Source of the DNA: Arthrobacter sp. Leaf141
GTDB lineage: Bacteria; Actinomycetota; Actinomycetes; Actinomycetales; Micrococcaceae
Direction: 5' to 3'
Length of the DNA: 62,206 bases
Assembly (NCBI RefSeq): GCF_001424565.1
Contig: NZ_LMOL01000005.1
Coordinates: forward strand, 872,187-934,392
Shown here: piece after piece, positions 46,677 to 56,659 of the stretch
Layout of the letters: every line of letters begins with the position of its first letter
Numbering within the stretch: the stretch's first letter is position 1
Made by a program: the position numbers and the translations under genes
The notes under the pieces: model-generated
Told to the model about the DNA's origin: nothing
The model's database searches: none
Seen by the model: the letters and a program-made list of their open reading frames with translations, nothing else

Positions 46677-47551
46677 GCATTGAAGAAAAGACGGAGATGC
46701 CCGCGGTCACTGTCCCCATCAACCTCAAGCGGCTCACCAGGATCGGGCAACGCCCCGATTTCCTTGACTACCTGGTGCAGTTGTGGGACCGCCGAAGCTT
46801 CATTTTCTTCGACGCCCGGGCAAGGGTTCAGAGCGGCAACGAAAAGAACCTCCTCGGCAGCGCCTGGCTGGTCCTGACTCCTGTCCTGTCCGGCCTGACG
46901 TTCTACCTGATCTTTGGGCTGCTGCTGAACACCAGCCGCGGCATCGAAAACTTCATCGGCTACCTGATCATCGGGGTTTTCACCTTCCAGATGAGCACCA
47001 GGGCCATCGTGGCCGGGGCCAAATCCCTGACCGGCAACACGGCCATGATCCGGGCGTTCCAGTTCCCGCGGGCTTCGCTGCCCATCGCCATTAACGTACG
47101 CGAACTGCTGTCCAACGTTCCGGTCACCATCGTGATGCTGCTCTTCGTGATCTTCACGGCACCGGCAGAAGAAATCACCTGGCGCTGGTTCCTGGTGCTG
47201 CCGGCCATCTTCCTGCAGTTCATGTTCAACCTCGGTATCGGCATGCTGCTGGCACCCCTGGTCCTCAAGATCCCCGACGTCGGCATGCTGCTGTCGTTCC
47301 TGATGCGCCTCTGGATGTACGCCTCGGCGGTCTTTTTCTCGGACCACCGGTTCGATAACTACCCGGTCATCAAAACCATCATGGATTTCAACCCGATTTA
47401 CCTGGTCATCAAAAGCATCCGCAACTCCGTCCTGTACGCCACCAGCCCTTCACTGCGCGACTGGACGGTGCTGGCGCTGTTTGCCGCCGTGGCAGTAGCC
47501 GCCGGACTCCTGGTGTTCTGGCGAGGAGAGGAATCCTATGGACGCGTCTAG
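46673..47551 (+). CDS. Polysaccharide/teichoic acid ABC exporter, permease subunit (TagG/Wzm type)
   Basis: A 292-residue ABC-2 permease with six predicted spans (for example LGSAWLVLTPVLSGLTFYLIFGLLL, FIGYLIIGVFTFQMST, VTIVMLLFVIFTA). The N-terminal amphipathic part, about 60 residues, is usual for this family. With the ATPase encoded next it would export a lipid-linked glycopolymer made in the cytoplasm. The ATG at 46673 overlaps the previous stop as ATGA and so is chosen over earlier codons. The 3' end overlaps the ATPase gene by 14 bases. Confidence 0.9.
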   Translation: MSIEEKTEMPAVTVPINLKRLTRIGQRPDFLDYLVQLWDRRSFIFFDARARVQSGNEKNLLGSAWLVLTPVLSGLTFYLIFGLLLNTSRGIENFIGYLIIGVFTFQMSTRAIVAGAKSLTGNTAMIRAFQFPRASLPIAINVRELLSNVPVTIVMLLFVIFTAPAEEITWRWFLVLPAIFLQFMFNLGIGMLLAPLVLKIPDVGMLLSFLMRLWMYASAVFFSDHRFDNYPVIKTIMDFNPIYLVIKSIRNSVLYATSPSLRDWTVLALFAAVAVAAGLLVFWRGEESYGRV

Positions 47552-48428
47552 AAACCCCGGCATCCACCTGGCCGAGCCCACCGTCGTCGTTGATGACATT
47601 TCTGTGGTGTATCGCACCAAGCAGCAGTCGGGGAGCAGGACCACGTCCCGCACCTCCATGCTCGGCGCCCTCCGCAAAGGCAAGGCCACCAGCAGCCCGG
47701 TCCGCACCACCGCGCTCAAGAACGTGTCCTTTGTGGCCAACCAGGGTGACTCCATCGGGGTGATCGGCCGCAACGGGTCCGGCAAGAGCACCCTGATGAA
47801 GGTCCTGGCGGGCCTCATCATCCCTGATGCCGGAACGGTCTATGCAGCCAGCAATCCCATCCTCCTGGGCGTCAACGCCGCCCTCATCTCCTCCATCTCG
47901 GGGGCCCAGAACATCCGGCTGGGCTGCCTGGCCATGGGGATGAGCCACGCGCAGATTGACGCGAAGTTCAACGACATTGTTGAAATGTCCGGGCTGGAAG
48001 ATGAGATCTACCACCCCATGAATTCCTACTCCTCCGGCATGGGAGCGAGGCTCCGCTTTGCCATCGCCGCGGCCGTGGATCCTGAGATCCTGCTGGTGGA
48101 TGAAGCCCTCAACACCGGGGACGCCCAGTTCAAGGAGCGTTCCAAGGCCCGGATGAAGCAGGTCACCAGCCAGGCAGGAACCGTCTTCATCGTCAGCCAC
48201 AGCATCGAGACCATCGTGTCCACATGCAACCGGGCTTTCTGGATCGACAAGGGCGACTTCATCATGGATGGCACCCCCAAGGAAGTTGCCAAACAGTACA
48301 AAAGCTTCATCTGGCGCATCAACGAAGGCAACGCCGACTACGGCCGCAAGATCCGGGCCGAACTCATGGCCAGCCTGCCTGCCATGCGGACCACGCTCCT
48401 TCCCAACGGCTGGAAGCGGTCCAGGTAA
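47538..48428 (+). CDS. Polysaccharide/teichoic acid ABC exporter, ATPase subunit (TagH/Wzt type)
   Basis: A 296-residue ATPase. Walker A is GRNGSGKST (about residues 76-84), the signature is SSGMGARLRFAIAAA (the variant typical of polysaccharide exporters), and Walker B is ILLVDEALNTGD. The region of about 25 residues before TTALKNVSF is also typical. It is too short to contain the C-terminal carbohydrate-binding domain of O-antigen Wzt proteins, so export is probably not gated by a terminal sugar mark. GAGGAGAGGA before the ATG is a strong ribosome site despite the 14-base overlap. Confidence 0.92.
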   Translation: MDASRNPGIHLAEPTVVVDDISVVYRTKQQSGSRTTSRTSMLGALRKGKATSSPVRTTALKNVSFVANQGDSIGVIGRNGSGKSTLMKVLAGLIIPDAGTVYAASNPILLGVNAALISSISGAQNIRLGCLAMGMSHAQIDAKFNDIVEMSGLEDEIYHPMNSYSSGMGARLRFAIAAAVDPEILLVDEALNTGDAQFKERSKARMKQVTSQAGTVFIVSHSIETIVSTCNRAFWIDKGDFIMDGTPKEVAKQYKSFIWRINEGNADYGRKIRAELMASLPAMRTTLLPNGWKRSR

Positions 48429-48430
48429 CC

Positions 48431-50353
48431 ATGGGACTACGTGACCAGGCGGCTTACTGGCGCCGCGCACTGTGGCACGCCCGCCGGGGCGGCCTGCAGC
48501 AGGCCAGGAGCTACCTCCACCGGAGCTCACCGGAGCGGGATGAGGCAAGCCTTGCCGGCGTCCGGGGAGCCGAAGGGGCCTGGCGCGGTTTCGGCAGCAA
48601 ACGCCGGCTCGTTTTCCGGGAGGCGCCGCCCGCCGTTAAGGCACCGCGGCGACCAGACCTGCAAGTAGGCATCATCATGGATGACTTTTCGGCTGCGGCC
48701 TTCGCCTCCGAATGGTCGGTGCTGGCCATCAGCCCGCAGGACTGGGAGTCCCAGCTCCGTGATAACCGGCTTGATTTTGTTGTCGTCGAATCCGCGTGGG
48801 CCGGAAACGGCGGCTCGTGGCGGGGCAAGATCACCGGCACTGACGGCCCCTCGACTGCCCTGGTGGGATTTGTTGCGGCATGCCGGAGCGCCGGCATACC
48901 GTCCGTGTTCTGGAACAAGGAGGATCCGCCGCACTATGACGACTTCCTCCCCGCTGCCCGGCTTTTTGACCATGTCTTCACCACTGACGCCAACAAGCTG
49001 CCCGACTACCACAGGGACCTGGGGCACCAGCGCGTGTCCGTGCTGCCATTCGCTGCCCAGCCGAGGATCCACAACCCGGTTCGTCCGCATCACGGGTGGC
49101 ATGCCCGGAACGTCGCCTTCGCCGGAATGTACTTCGCACACAAGTACGAGGACCGCCGCCGCCAGATGGACTACCTCCTCGGCGCCGCAGCAGACGTGGC
49201 CGCCGGGACGAAGGCCGGCTTCGAAATCTTCTCCCGCCAGCTTGGCAAGGAAACCCAGTACCAGTTTCCCGGCGACCTGAAGAAGCACGTGGTGGGATCA
49301 CTCAGCTATCCGCAGATGCTCACGGCCTACAAGGCGTACAAGGTTTTCCTGAACGTCAATTCCGTCACCGACTCGCCGTCCATGTGCGCCAGGCGGATCT
49401 TCGAGATCACGGCGGCGGGCACCTGCGTTGTGTCCAGCCCCAGCGAAGCGATCGGAGCTTTCTTCCCGGACGGGGAAATCCCCGTCGCTTCGTCCCGCGA
49501 CGAGGCCGTGCAACTGTTGAAGGCCATCGCCACCAACCCGGACTATTCCCAGCGGCAGGTGCATAAAGCGCAGCGCCGGATCTGGTCCGGCCATACCTTC
49601 AGCCACCGCGCCGCCACCATTGCTGCCGCCGTCAGGGCGGACCTGGCGGTCCCTGCGCCCCGCCCCCGGATTTCGGCGCTGGTATCCAGCTTCCGCCCCC
49701 ACCAGCTGGAGCACGTGATCAACGGCGTGGCGGCGCAGCAGGGAGTGGACGTCCAGCTGGTGTACCTGGCCCACGGGTTCGACGTCGATGAGCGGCTTTT
49801 CCGGGAACGGTGCAATGAGGCGGGCCTGGCGGATGCCGTCCTCCTGCATAAGCCGGAAAGCACCCCGCTGGGGGCCTGCCTGAATGCGCTGGTCGAGGGT
49901 GCGGACGGCGAGCTGGCCACCAAGTGGGACGACGATGACCTGTACGCGCCGCTGTACCTCGGGGACCTCGCCCACGCCATGATGTATTCCGAAGCAGCAA
50001 TTGTGGGCAAGCGGGCACATTACATGCACCTGGCCGGGCCCGATGCGACCATCCTGCGCAACCCGCAGCTGGAGCACCGGTTTGTTACCGCCGTCTCCGG
50101 GCCCACGATCTTCGCGGCCCTGGACACGTTCCGCCGTTTTCCGTTCCAACCGGTGCAGACCGGCGAGGATACGCAGTTCCTCCGCGACGCGGTGGAAGCC
50201 GGCGCCGGGATCTACTCCGCGGACCGGTTCAACTATTGCCAGATGCGCGGGCGTGACGCTGCCTCGCATACCTGGTCCATCACCAACGACCAGCTGATGG
50301 CGTCATCAAAGATTCAGTTCTTCGGCCCGCCCGAAGACCACATCGTAGTTTAG
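48431..50353 (+). CDS. Two-domain glycosyltransferase (CgeB-like plus GT2)
   Basis: A 640-residue protein. Residues about 75-395 resemble the CgeB/DUF3880 type: VGIIMDDFSAAAFASEW, PSVFWNKEDPPHYDDFL, HVFTTDANKL, and near the end SLSYPQMLTAYKAYKVFLN, NSVTDSPSMCARRIFE and TCVVSS. From residue 412 (PRISALVSSFRPHQLEHVIN) a second domain of GT2 type begins, with the metal-binding KWDDDDLYAP near 498. Two transferase activities in one chain could add a two-sugar unit. The ATG lies 2 bases after the ATPase stop. Donor and acceptor unknown. Confidence 0.85.
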   Translation: MGLRDQAAYWRRALWHARRGGLQQARSYLHRSSPERDEASLAGVRGAEGAWRGFGSKRRLVFREAPPAVKAPRRPDLQVGIIMDDFSAAAFASEWSVLAISPQDWESQLRDNRLDFVVVESAWAGNGGSWRGKITGTDGPSTALVGFVAACRSAGIPSVFWNKEDPPHYDDFLPAARLFDHVFTTDANKLPDYHRDLGHQRVSVLPFAAQPRIHNPVRPHHGWHARNVAFAGMYFAHKYEDRRRQMDYLLGAAADVAAGTKAGFEIFSRQLGKETQYQFPGDLKKHVVGSLSYPQMLTAYKAYKVFLNVNSVTDSPSMCARRIFEITAAGTCVVSSPSEAIGAFFPDGEIPVASSRDEAVQLLKAIATNPDYSQRQVHKAQRRIWSGHTFSHRAATIAAAVRADLAVPAPRPRISALVSSFRPHQLEHVINGVAAQQGVDVQLVYLAHGFDVDERLFRERCNEAGLADAVLLHKPESTPLGACLNALVEGADGELATKWDDDDLYAPLYLGDLAHAMMYSEAAIVGKRAHYMHLAGPDATILRNPQLEHRFVTAVSGPTIFAALDTFRRFPFQPVQTGEDTQFLRDAVEAGAGIYSADRFNYCQMRGRDAASHTWSITNDQLMASSKIQFFGPPEDHIVV

Positions 50354-50360
50354 GGGAACC

Positions 50361-51668
50361 ATGCAGACGACAGTTTATGACCTGGCAGTGATCGGACTTG
50401 GCTACATCGGGCTGCCCACCGCAGCCATCTTTGCCGCCAAAGGCAAACTGGTGGCCGGGGTGGACGTTAAGCAGGCCACCGTTGACGCTGTAAACCGCGG
50501 CGAAGTCCCGTTCGTTGAGCCTGATATGGGCGTTGTTGTCTCCGGCGCAGTCAGTCTGGGCAACCTGGTGGCCATGACCGAGGTTCCGCACGCCAACGCC
50601 TACATCATTGCCGTTCCCACGCCCCTGGCCGAAGGCAAAGGGGCTGACATGTCCTACCTCACTAGCGCCGTGGAGGCACTGGCCCCGAAACTCCGCGGCG
50701 GCGAACTGGTCATCCTGGAATCGACGTCACCGCCAGGCACCACCGAACGGCTGGCCGCACACCTGGCCCGGGTCCGGCCGGACCTGTGGTCCGGCGCCGG
50801 AGAAGGCGCTGCCCAGGTCCACGTGGTGCACTCACCGGAACGCGTCCTTCCCGGCAGGATCATGATCGAGATGGCAACGAACGACCGTGTCATCGGCGGC
50901 CTCACAGATGAGGGCGCGCAACTGGCCAAGAAGCTGTACGAAGTCATCTGCCAGGGCGAGATCCTTCTCACCGACGCCACCACGGCCGAGATGACCAAAC
51001 TGGTGGAAAACACCTTCCGCGACGTGAACATTGCGTTTGCCAACGAGTTGTCGGTGATCTGCGACAAACTTGGCATCGATGTATGGCGGCTCATCGAACT
51101 CGCCAACCACCACCCCCGGGTCAATGTGCTGCGCCCCGGCCCCGGCGTGGGTGGGCACTGCATTGCCGTGGATCCGTGGTTCATTGTTGACGCCGCACCA
51201 CAGGAGTCCGGCCTGATCCGCACCGCCCGCGAGGTCAACGACGCCAAGCCGCACCACGTGGTGGACCGCGTGACCGGACTCCTCACCGACCGGGAAAGCG
51301 CCACGGTGGCCGTACTCGGCCTGGCCTTCAAGGCCAACATCGACGACGTCCGGGAATCCCCGTCCATGACGATCGTCCAGGAACTCGCACGCAGGCTGCC
51401 GCTGGCCACCATCCTCCCGGTGGATCCCCATGTCGAAGATCTTCCTGCCGCACTGGAAAACACCGGAATCACCGCAATGCATTCCCTCCCTGACGCATTG
51501 GCCACGGCCGACGTTGTCCTGCTGCTGGTTGACCACGACCAGTTCCTCGCCGTCACACCGCAGGACCTCGAGGGCAAGCTGGTCATCGACACCAAGGGAA
51601 TCTGGAACGACAGGCAGGCTGCAGTCCCGGTGCAGCCCGTCCTGGCGGGCGCGGACTCCGTTGGTTAG
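50361..51668 (+). CDS. wecC: Nucleotide-sugar dehydrogenase (UDP-ManNAc dehydrogenase type)
   Basis: A 435-residue enzyme that oxidises a UDP-hexose at C6 with two NAD+. It most resembles WecC: VIGLGYIGLPTAAIFAAKG, IIAVPTPLAEGKGADM, ESTSPPGTTERLA, and the catalytic motif RPGPGVGGHCIAVDPWF with nucleophile Cys267. The product would be a uronic acid such as ManNAcA, giving the polymer negative charge. The epimerase that would supply UDP-ManNAc (wecB) is not in the window. GGGGAACC precedes the ATG. The substrate call rests on motif resemblance; UDP-Glc or UDP-GlcNAc are alternatives. Confidence 0.75.
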   Translation: MQTTVYDLAVIGLGYIGLPTAAIFAAKGKLVAGVDVKQATVDAVNRGEVPFVEPDMGVVVSGAVSLGNLVAMTEVPHANAYIIAVPTPLAEGKGADMSYLTSAVEALAPKLRGGELVILESTSPPGTTERLAAHLARVRPDLWSGAGEGAAQVHVVHSPERVLPGRIMIEMATNDRVIGGLTDEGAQLAKKLYEVICQGEILLTDATTAEMTKLVENTFRDVNIAFANELSVICDKLGIDVWRLIELANHHPRVNVLRPGPGVGGHCIAVDPWFIVDAAPQESGLIRTAREVNDAKPHHVVDRVTGLLTDRESATVAVLGLAFKANIDDVRESPSMTIVQELARRLPLATILPVDPHVEDLPAALENTGITAMHSLPDALATADVVLLLVDHDQFLAVTPQDLEGKLVIDTKGIWNDRQAAVPVQPVLAGADSVG

Positions 51669-52497
51669 GGACAATAAAGCCGACACGGTTACCGCCGATT
51701 TGGCAGCCATCGGCATCCAACTCAAGGCTGTCCACGGGCCCCGTACGGCGTCCGGGCTGGTCAGCGTCGTCATCCCTGCAGGCTCCGCAGCCGAACTCGA
51801 CGTGGCAGCAACCGCCGCGTCCCTCCTGGCATCTGCCTGCCAGGATTTTACGGCGGCGATCGTCGGGGTGCCCGGGACCGGTATGGCCGGTACCCGGGCG
51901 TGGCTCGGTTCTGACGCCAGGTTCAGCTGGCAGCCCGGCCCCCTCACGGGCCTGCATGACCCGACCTACACCCTGGTTCTTCCCGCGGGCACCAGGTTGG
52001 GAACCTTCTCCATCGAAGCACTCGTGGATGCAGCCCAGGCCACAGGAGCCCAACTGATCCGCGCCTTGGTGGACGGCCGGACTGATTCCGTCGAATTCTG
52101 GGACAGCGCAGTGCTCAACAAGACCAGCACCGGTGGAGATCCGGAAAAGTCGGTCCGCGCCGCCGGGGGAGAACGGTGGGTTTCTGGAAGCTCCGTTGGC
52201 GTCCATGACGTCCGGCAACCGGCGCCGCGCCTGCATCTGCGAAAAGGGGCTGCAGGCCGCCATGACCTGACCGTCCTGGTCCGGGACGCCGCTGACGCCG
52301 CTGTCCGGGCGGACTACGAAGAGCGCATCAGGCAGCTTGAAGCCAAAGTAGCCAGGGCGGAAGCTGACAGCCGTCGGCTGGAAGCCGGAACCTCCCGGCA
52401 GCGGGGCGCTGCGCGGCTTGCAGCGGTTGCCCGGCGGGGTCCCGGCTACATCACCTCCCGGGCCAAAGCCATGCTCGGGCGGGCGCGCAACTCATGA
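51661..52497 (+). CDS. Unrecognised protein with GT-A-like N-terminal half and coiled-coil end
   Basis: A 278-residue protein of unknown function in the polymer cluster. SGLVSVVIPAGSAAELDVAATAASLLAS resembles the first strand and helix of a GT2 fold, but I find no DxD metal motif and no acceptor motifs. Residues about 216-245 (ADYEERIRQLEAKVARAEAD) predict a short coiled coil, and the C-terminus is basic (ARRGPGYITSRAKAMLGRAR). No ATG exists before the conserved part; the TTG at 51661 overlaps the preceding stop by 8 bases, and a TTG at 51700 is an alternative. It may be a degenerate transferase that scaffolds the others. Confidence 0.55.
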   Translation: MVRDNKADTVTADLAAIGIQLKAVHGPRTASGLVSVVIPAGSAAELDVAATAASLLASACQDFTAAIVGVPGTGMAGTRAWLGSDARFSWQPGPLTGLHDPTYTLVLPAGTRLGTFSIEALVDAAQATGAQLIRALVDGRTDSVEFWDSAVLNKTSTGGDPEKSVRAAGGERWVSGSSVGVHDVRQPAPRLHLRKGAAGRHDLTVLVRDAADAAVRADYEERIRQLEAKVARAEADSRRLEAGTSRQRGAARLAAVARRGPGYITSRAKAMLGRARNS

Positions 52498-54356
52498 AGC
52501 TGGACAGCGTCGCCGTCGGCTTCGGGACTGCCCCCATCGCGCCCGTCATGACAGCACTCGGGCTGGACTACGCCGCCACGCCCTGGCAGCGGCGCGATAG
52601 TGGCGACGCCGGGAACTGGCACCATGACGTACCCCTGGACAGGCGCTGGTGGGGCACCTACCTGGTCCGGGCCCGCTCCCTGGCTGAAGCGCGCAGCCTG
52701 CTCCCACTGCTCCGCAGCGAGGGCAAAGCCCAACGGTTTGTCCTGGTGATCGAAGGCCACGCCCCCCACCAGGACGCCGCCGCCTGGACCAGCAGGCATT
52801 TGGCAACCAAGGCGCAGGCCGCCGGCCGGATTGTGCCTGGCCTGGGCTTCGCTACGGTCATCGAAGGCGGAAAATGGGTTCCCATCCACGCCGCAGCCAC
52901 CGCTGCCCTGGCCGGAGCCGGCCCGGCCGGACCCGTGCCGGTGCTGGGCGGAATCCGCGCCGGTGTGCTGGAACCGGGCGACCGTAACTGGCTCGCGGGG
53001 GACACCCTGGCAAGCCTGGTAACCCCTGACATGCTTAATCCAGACGACGATGACATCTTCGCCGTGGACGTCATCGTGGGGCAGCTGCCCAGGCCATTGC
53101 CGAGGATTAAAGGGCGGGCAACCCCGCAGGCCTGGGTCCCGCGCCCCCACGACCTGCCTCCGGTCGACACTGCAGTCATCAGCCCCCAAGGGTTCAACCC
53201 CTACGCCGACGGCCCGGTCGTTGACCTCGCGGCAGGAGCAGCCCTGGACGCAGTGGCCCTCACCGGTCCCGAGCTGGCCTCAATCCGGAACGCTGCCTAC
53301 GTCAGCATCGACGGAACACAATTCGCCGCCATGGACCGGGCCCTGGCCCGACGGGTGGCGGAACTGAGCGTTGCCGGTGTTCCCTTGCTGGCATCGCACC
53401 TCTCCGCCGGGGTGGAAGCCATGCTCGGTGACACGCTGGTCCGCCGCATCGCCGCATTCGATCCCGCGGACCCGCCCGTGCAACGGGAATCAAAATCGAT
53501 CGAGCTCCGGCGCGCCGCCATCGAGGAATTCGCCCCGCGCCAGCGCTGGAACCGCGTCCTGCAAGGGTTGGGTCTTCCGCTGGCGGCCGAGCCGACGGTC
53601 AGTGTCCTCCTTGCCACCAGAAGGCCCGACAAGGTGGGATCCGCCCTGGCGCAAATAGCCCGGCAGTCCTGGCAACAGCTCGAGGTGGTCCTGGTCCTGC
53701 ATGGTTTCGACCAGTACGACCCCGCCGCCCAACAGGCAATTGCCGGCTACCAGGGCCAGCTGACTGTCCTGTCGGTGCCCTCCCAAACGATCTTCGGCGA
53801 CGTCCTGAATGCAGGAACCAAGGTTGCCGCGGGTGACTACCTCACAAAGATGGACGACGACGACTGGTACGGACCGGACCATATCCGGGACCTCGTGCGC
53901 AGCGCCGAGTACAGCGGTGCCCAGCTGGTGGGGGCACAGGTTGAATTCGTCTACCTGGAGGCACTCGACATCACCACCCGCCGGCCGCCGCTGGGGGAGC
54001 AGTACTCCGACCACGTTGCCGGCGGCACCATGCTAATGCGGCTCGACGACCTTCGCCGGCTGGGCGGCTGGCGCCCGGTCCACCGCGCCGTTGACCGTTG
54101 CCTGCTGCAGGCCGTCCTTGCAGCCGACGGGCTCATCTACCGGTCCCACGGGCAGAACTATTTGATGCACCGGCATTCCGCCGTTGACAGCCATGGCGGG
54201 CATACCTGGAACCCGGACGACAGCACCTTTTTGCAAAGCGTTGCCGAACAGTGGGACGGGTTTGTTCCGCCGCCCCAGATTCAGGCCGGCCCGCAGGCCT
54301 TTGCTGGCCGCAGCGCAAACTTTTCGAGCTACTTCAGTACTGATAACAGGGGATGA
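52494..54356 (+). CDS. Glycosyltransferase, GT2 domain at the C-terminal half
   Basis: A 620-residue protein. The first 360 residues do not match a family I know (LDSVAVGFGTAPIAPVMTALG, RWWGTYLVRARSLAEA). From residue 367 a GT2 domain begins (PTVSVLLATRRPDKVGSALAQ), with the metal-binding MDDDDWYGPDHI near 453 and a late conserved GGTMLMRLDDLRRLGGWRPV. The last 60 residues (QNYLMHRHS, GHTWNPDD) resemble the end of the 48431 protein, suggesting common descent. It overlaps the preceding gene by ATGA and the next by ATGA. Confidence 0.85.
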   Translation: MKLDSVAVGFGTAPIAPVMTALGLDYAATPWQRRDSGDAGNWHHDVPLDRRWWGTYLVRARSLAEARSLLPLLRSEGKAQRFVLVIEGHAPHQDAAAWTSRHLATKAQAAGRIVPGLGFATVIEGGKWVPIHAAATAALAGAGPAGPVPVLGGIRAGVLEPGDRNWLAGDTLASLVTPDMLNPDDDDIFAVDVIVGQLPRPLPRIKGRATPQAWVPRPHDLPPVDTAVISPQGFNPYADGPVVDLAAGAALDAVALTGPELASIRNAAYVSIDGTQFAAMDRALARRVAELSVAGVPLLASHLSAGVEAMLGDTLVRRIAAFDPADPPVQRESKSIELRRAAIEEFAPRQRWNRVLQGLGLPLAAEPTVSVLLATRRPDKVGSALAQIARQSWQQLEVVLVLHGFDQYDPAAQQAIAGYQGQLTVLSVPSQTIFGDVLNAGTKVAAGDYLTKMDDDDWYGPDHIRDLVRSAEYSGAQLVGAQVEFVYLEALDITTRRPPLGEQYSDHVAGGTMLMRLDDLRRLGGWRPVHRAVDRCLLQAVLAADGLIYRSHGQNYLMHRHSAVDSHGGHTWNPDDSTFLQSVAEQWDGFVPPPQIQAGPQAFAGRSANFSSYFSTDNRG

Positions 54357-56659
54357 GCAACATCACTTCTCAAAAGACCAATCAATCGTTGGGCTCAAAG
54401 ATTCCGGTCCGGCAGTTCATTCGCCGCTTCGGCAGGCTTTCCGGCCAGAAGAAGATGGCGGTTCTTGCGGGCGTCCTCCTGTTTGTGGTGAGCATTGCCG
54501 CTGCCTATTTCCGTGCCCCCGTGGTGCTCATTGCGGCGCTCATCCTCCTGTTCCTCGGCGGCACCGCAGCGGCGCTGAAGGTGGACGCGCTGCTGAAGGG
54601 TGCGCGGACTGCTGCCCGGCGGAGCGCCCTGGCCCTGCAGGCAGTCCCGGCCCCGGCTCCGGCGCCGGCGAAAGCCTCTTTCGGCACCGATTCCGTCTGG
54701 GCCACTGACGCCAGACTCACGCCGGCAAAACTGGTGCAACGGCTCACCAAGCTCAGGTCACTCGACGGCCGCGACATCCTGGTCAGGATGGTGACCAACG
54801 GCCAGTGGAACTGGAAGGACCTGGAAACCGCGCTGGAAATGTACCGCCAGGGCGGACCGGCAAAGAAAAAGGCCACCAAGGTCCTGGACTCAACCGTCAA
54901 GATCCGGCTGCTCCTGATCGCCGACCTTTGCTACCGCCAGAATCTCCGGGCCGATGACATGCTCAACGCCGTCACCATTTACCGGTTTGTCTACCAAAAG
55001 CTTGGGGCAGCCCCCTTCAAGGGCAAAAAACGCGGCGAGTTCTACCTGGACGCACTGTCGCAGACCGGCAGGGGCGACCAGACCCTCAAGTTCCAGGGCC
55101 TGTACGACGCGGAGAAGCTGAACCCGACCGACCTGCACCTGTTCCGTGCCAACGCCAAGAACCCGTTCCGCCACCAAAGCCACACCGGCGAGGAATGGCT
55201 GGCTGAGATCAACGCGGTCTACGAATCCGCAGGACTCGCCACCATAGCGCTGCGCACGGGCTCCGGACCGGCTTTCGCCAGGCTCGCGGCCACTGCCGTG
55301 GACGCAGTGGAGACCGGGCCCCTCGTCACCGTGGTTATGCCTGTTTACCGCCCGGACGAGTACACCGATCTCGCGATCCAGTCGGCGCTTGACCAGAGCT
55401 ACCGCAACCTCGAAATCATCATCGTGGACGACGGTTCCGGCGACCCGTACACCCAGAGGCTGGACAAATGGGAAACAGCCGACAGCCGGATCCAGGTGAT
55501 CCGCAATACGCCCAACTCCGGCGCCTACACCTCACGCAACATCGGCTATTCCCTCGCGACCGGCCAGTTCCTCACCATCTTCGACGGCGACGACTGGCAG
55601 CACCCGCAGAAAATCGAGATGCTGGTGGCTGCCGCCGTCGAACGGACCGACAACCGCCTTGTTTCCGCCCCCTGGGCACGGGCGGACCAGGACCTGATGT
55701 TCCACTACCGCGGCTGGCGGGGCGCCTACGTAACACCGGCGCACGTCTCGGCTATGTTCCCCGTGGACGTGATCCGGGAAAAGCTGGGTTTCTGGGACAC
55801 GGTTCGGAAGGCAGCCGACACCGAATTCATCCTCCGCTACAGGATGCTGGTCAGCCGTGAGGAACCGCTGGAAGTCACCAACGTTCCCCTGACCCTCTCA
55901 CTGGTCGGCGCGAGCAACCTCTCCATGGACGATTTCAGGCTGGGTTACCGGTCTCCGGACCGGGTAGCCTACAGGTCCGCCTACGAGCACTGGCACGAGA
56001 AGGTGGAACAGGGCGAACACAGCGGCTTTATGACCTTCGAACCGGGCGTCAGGTGTTTCCCCGCTCCGGCGAAGTTTCTGCCCGTCCGCGGCGGAACCCT
56101 TGACCTCGGGGTCCTGGTGGTGGGCGATTTCGCCGCGCCGGAGCCCATGGCTGCCCGGCTTTGGAACGCCGTACGGGACGCCCGGGCGGAGAACCAGCGG
56201 GTGGGCGTGATGCACGTGCCAAGCATCATCAACACCCTCTCCATCGACGCTTCCTTCCCGAAAACCACCATGGAGGAATTCGACGCGGGCACCCTGCACC
56301 GCGTCGAAATCACGGACGCCGTATCCTCCGCTGTGGTCCACATTTTTGACCCGACGGCATTCGAATACACGCGTGAGCTGCGCAGCGGGCAGTCCGCGGA
56401 GTCCGTCGTCGTCCACGCATCTGCCTCGCCCTACAACCGCGCAAAGCGGGAACAGCGGTACTCAGTCGGAGTGGTGTCCCGCAACGTGGAGAAGATCTTC
56501 GGCGCGCCCGTCCGGTGGACGGCAGCCGAGCAGGAAGTCTACGAAGCGATCGGGAAGAACCTTGCGCGGGCCTCAGACCTTGAACTCGTTCCGTACGCTG
56601 AGCCGGAGTTCGAAGACGAAGCTTTCCGCCCGGACCACCAAACGGCTGTGACAGCATGA
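54353..56659 (+). CDS. Membrane-anchored GT2 glycosyltransferase
   Basis: A 768-residue protein. Two N-terminal spans (residues 34-54 and 57-80, KMAVLAGVLLFVVSIAAAYF and VVLIAALILLFLGGTAAAL) anchor it, followed by a helical region. The GT2 domain begins at residue 325 (PLVTVVMPVYRPDEYTDLAI), with IIIVDDGSGD and the metal-binding FDGDDWQHP near 412. About 200 further residues after the transferase domain are unassigned. The membrane anchor makes it a candidate for work on lipid-linked intermediates. Overlaps both neighbours by four bases. Confidence 0.87.
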   Translation: MSNITSQKTNQSLGSKIPVRQFIRRFGRLSGQKKMAVLAGVLLFVVSIAAAYFRAPVVLIAALILLFLGGTAAALKVDALLKGARTAARRSALALQAVPAPAPAPAKASFGTDSVWATDARLTPAKLVQRLTKLRSLDGRDILVRMVTNGQWNWKDLETALEMYRQGGPAKKKATKVLDSTVKIRLLLIADLCYRQNLRADDMLNAVTIYRFVYQKLGAAPFKGKKRGEFYLDALSQTGRGDQTLKFQGLYDAEKLNPTDLHLFRANAKNPFRHQSHTGEEWLAEINAVYESAGLATIALRTGSGPAFARLAATAVDAVETGPLVTVVMPVYRPDEYTDLAIQSALDQSYRNLEIIIVDDGSGDPYTQRLDKWETADSRIQVIRNTPNSGAYTSRNIGYSLATGQFLTIFDGDDWQHPQKIEMLVAAAVERTDNRLVSAPWARADQDLMFHYRGWRGAYVTPAHVSAMFPVDVIREKLGFWDTVRKAADTEFILRYRMLVSREEPLEVTNVPLTLSLVGASNLSMDDFRLGYRSPDRVAYRSAYEHWHEKVEQGEHSGFMTFEPGVRCFPAPAKFLPVRGGTLDLGVLVVGDFAAPEPMAARLWNAVRDARAENQRVGVMHVPSIINTLSIDASFPKTTMEEFDAGTLHRVEITDAVSSAVVHIFDPTAFEYTRELRSGQSAESVVVHASASPYNRAKREQRYSVGVVSRNVEKIFGAPVRWTAAEQEVYEAIGKNLARASDLELVPYAEPEFEDEAFRPDHQTAVTA

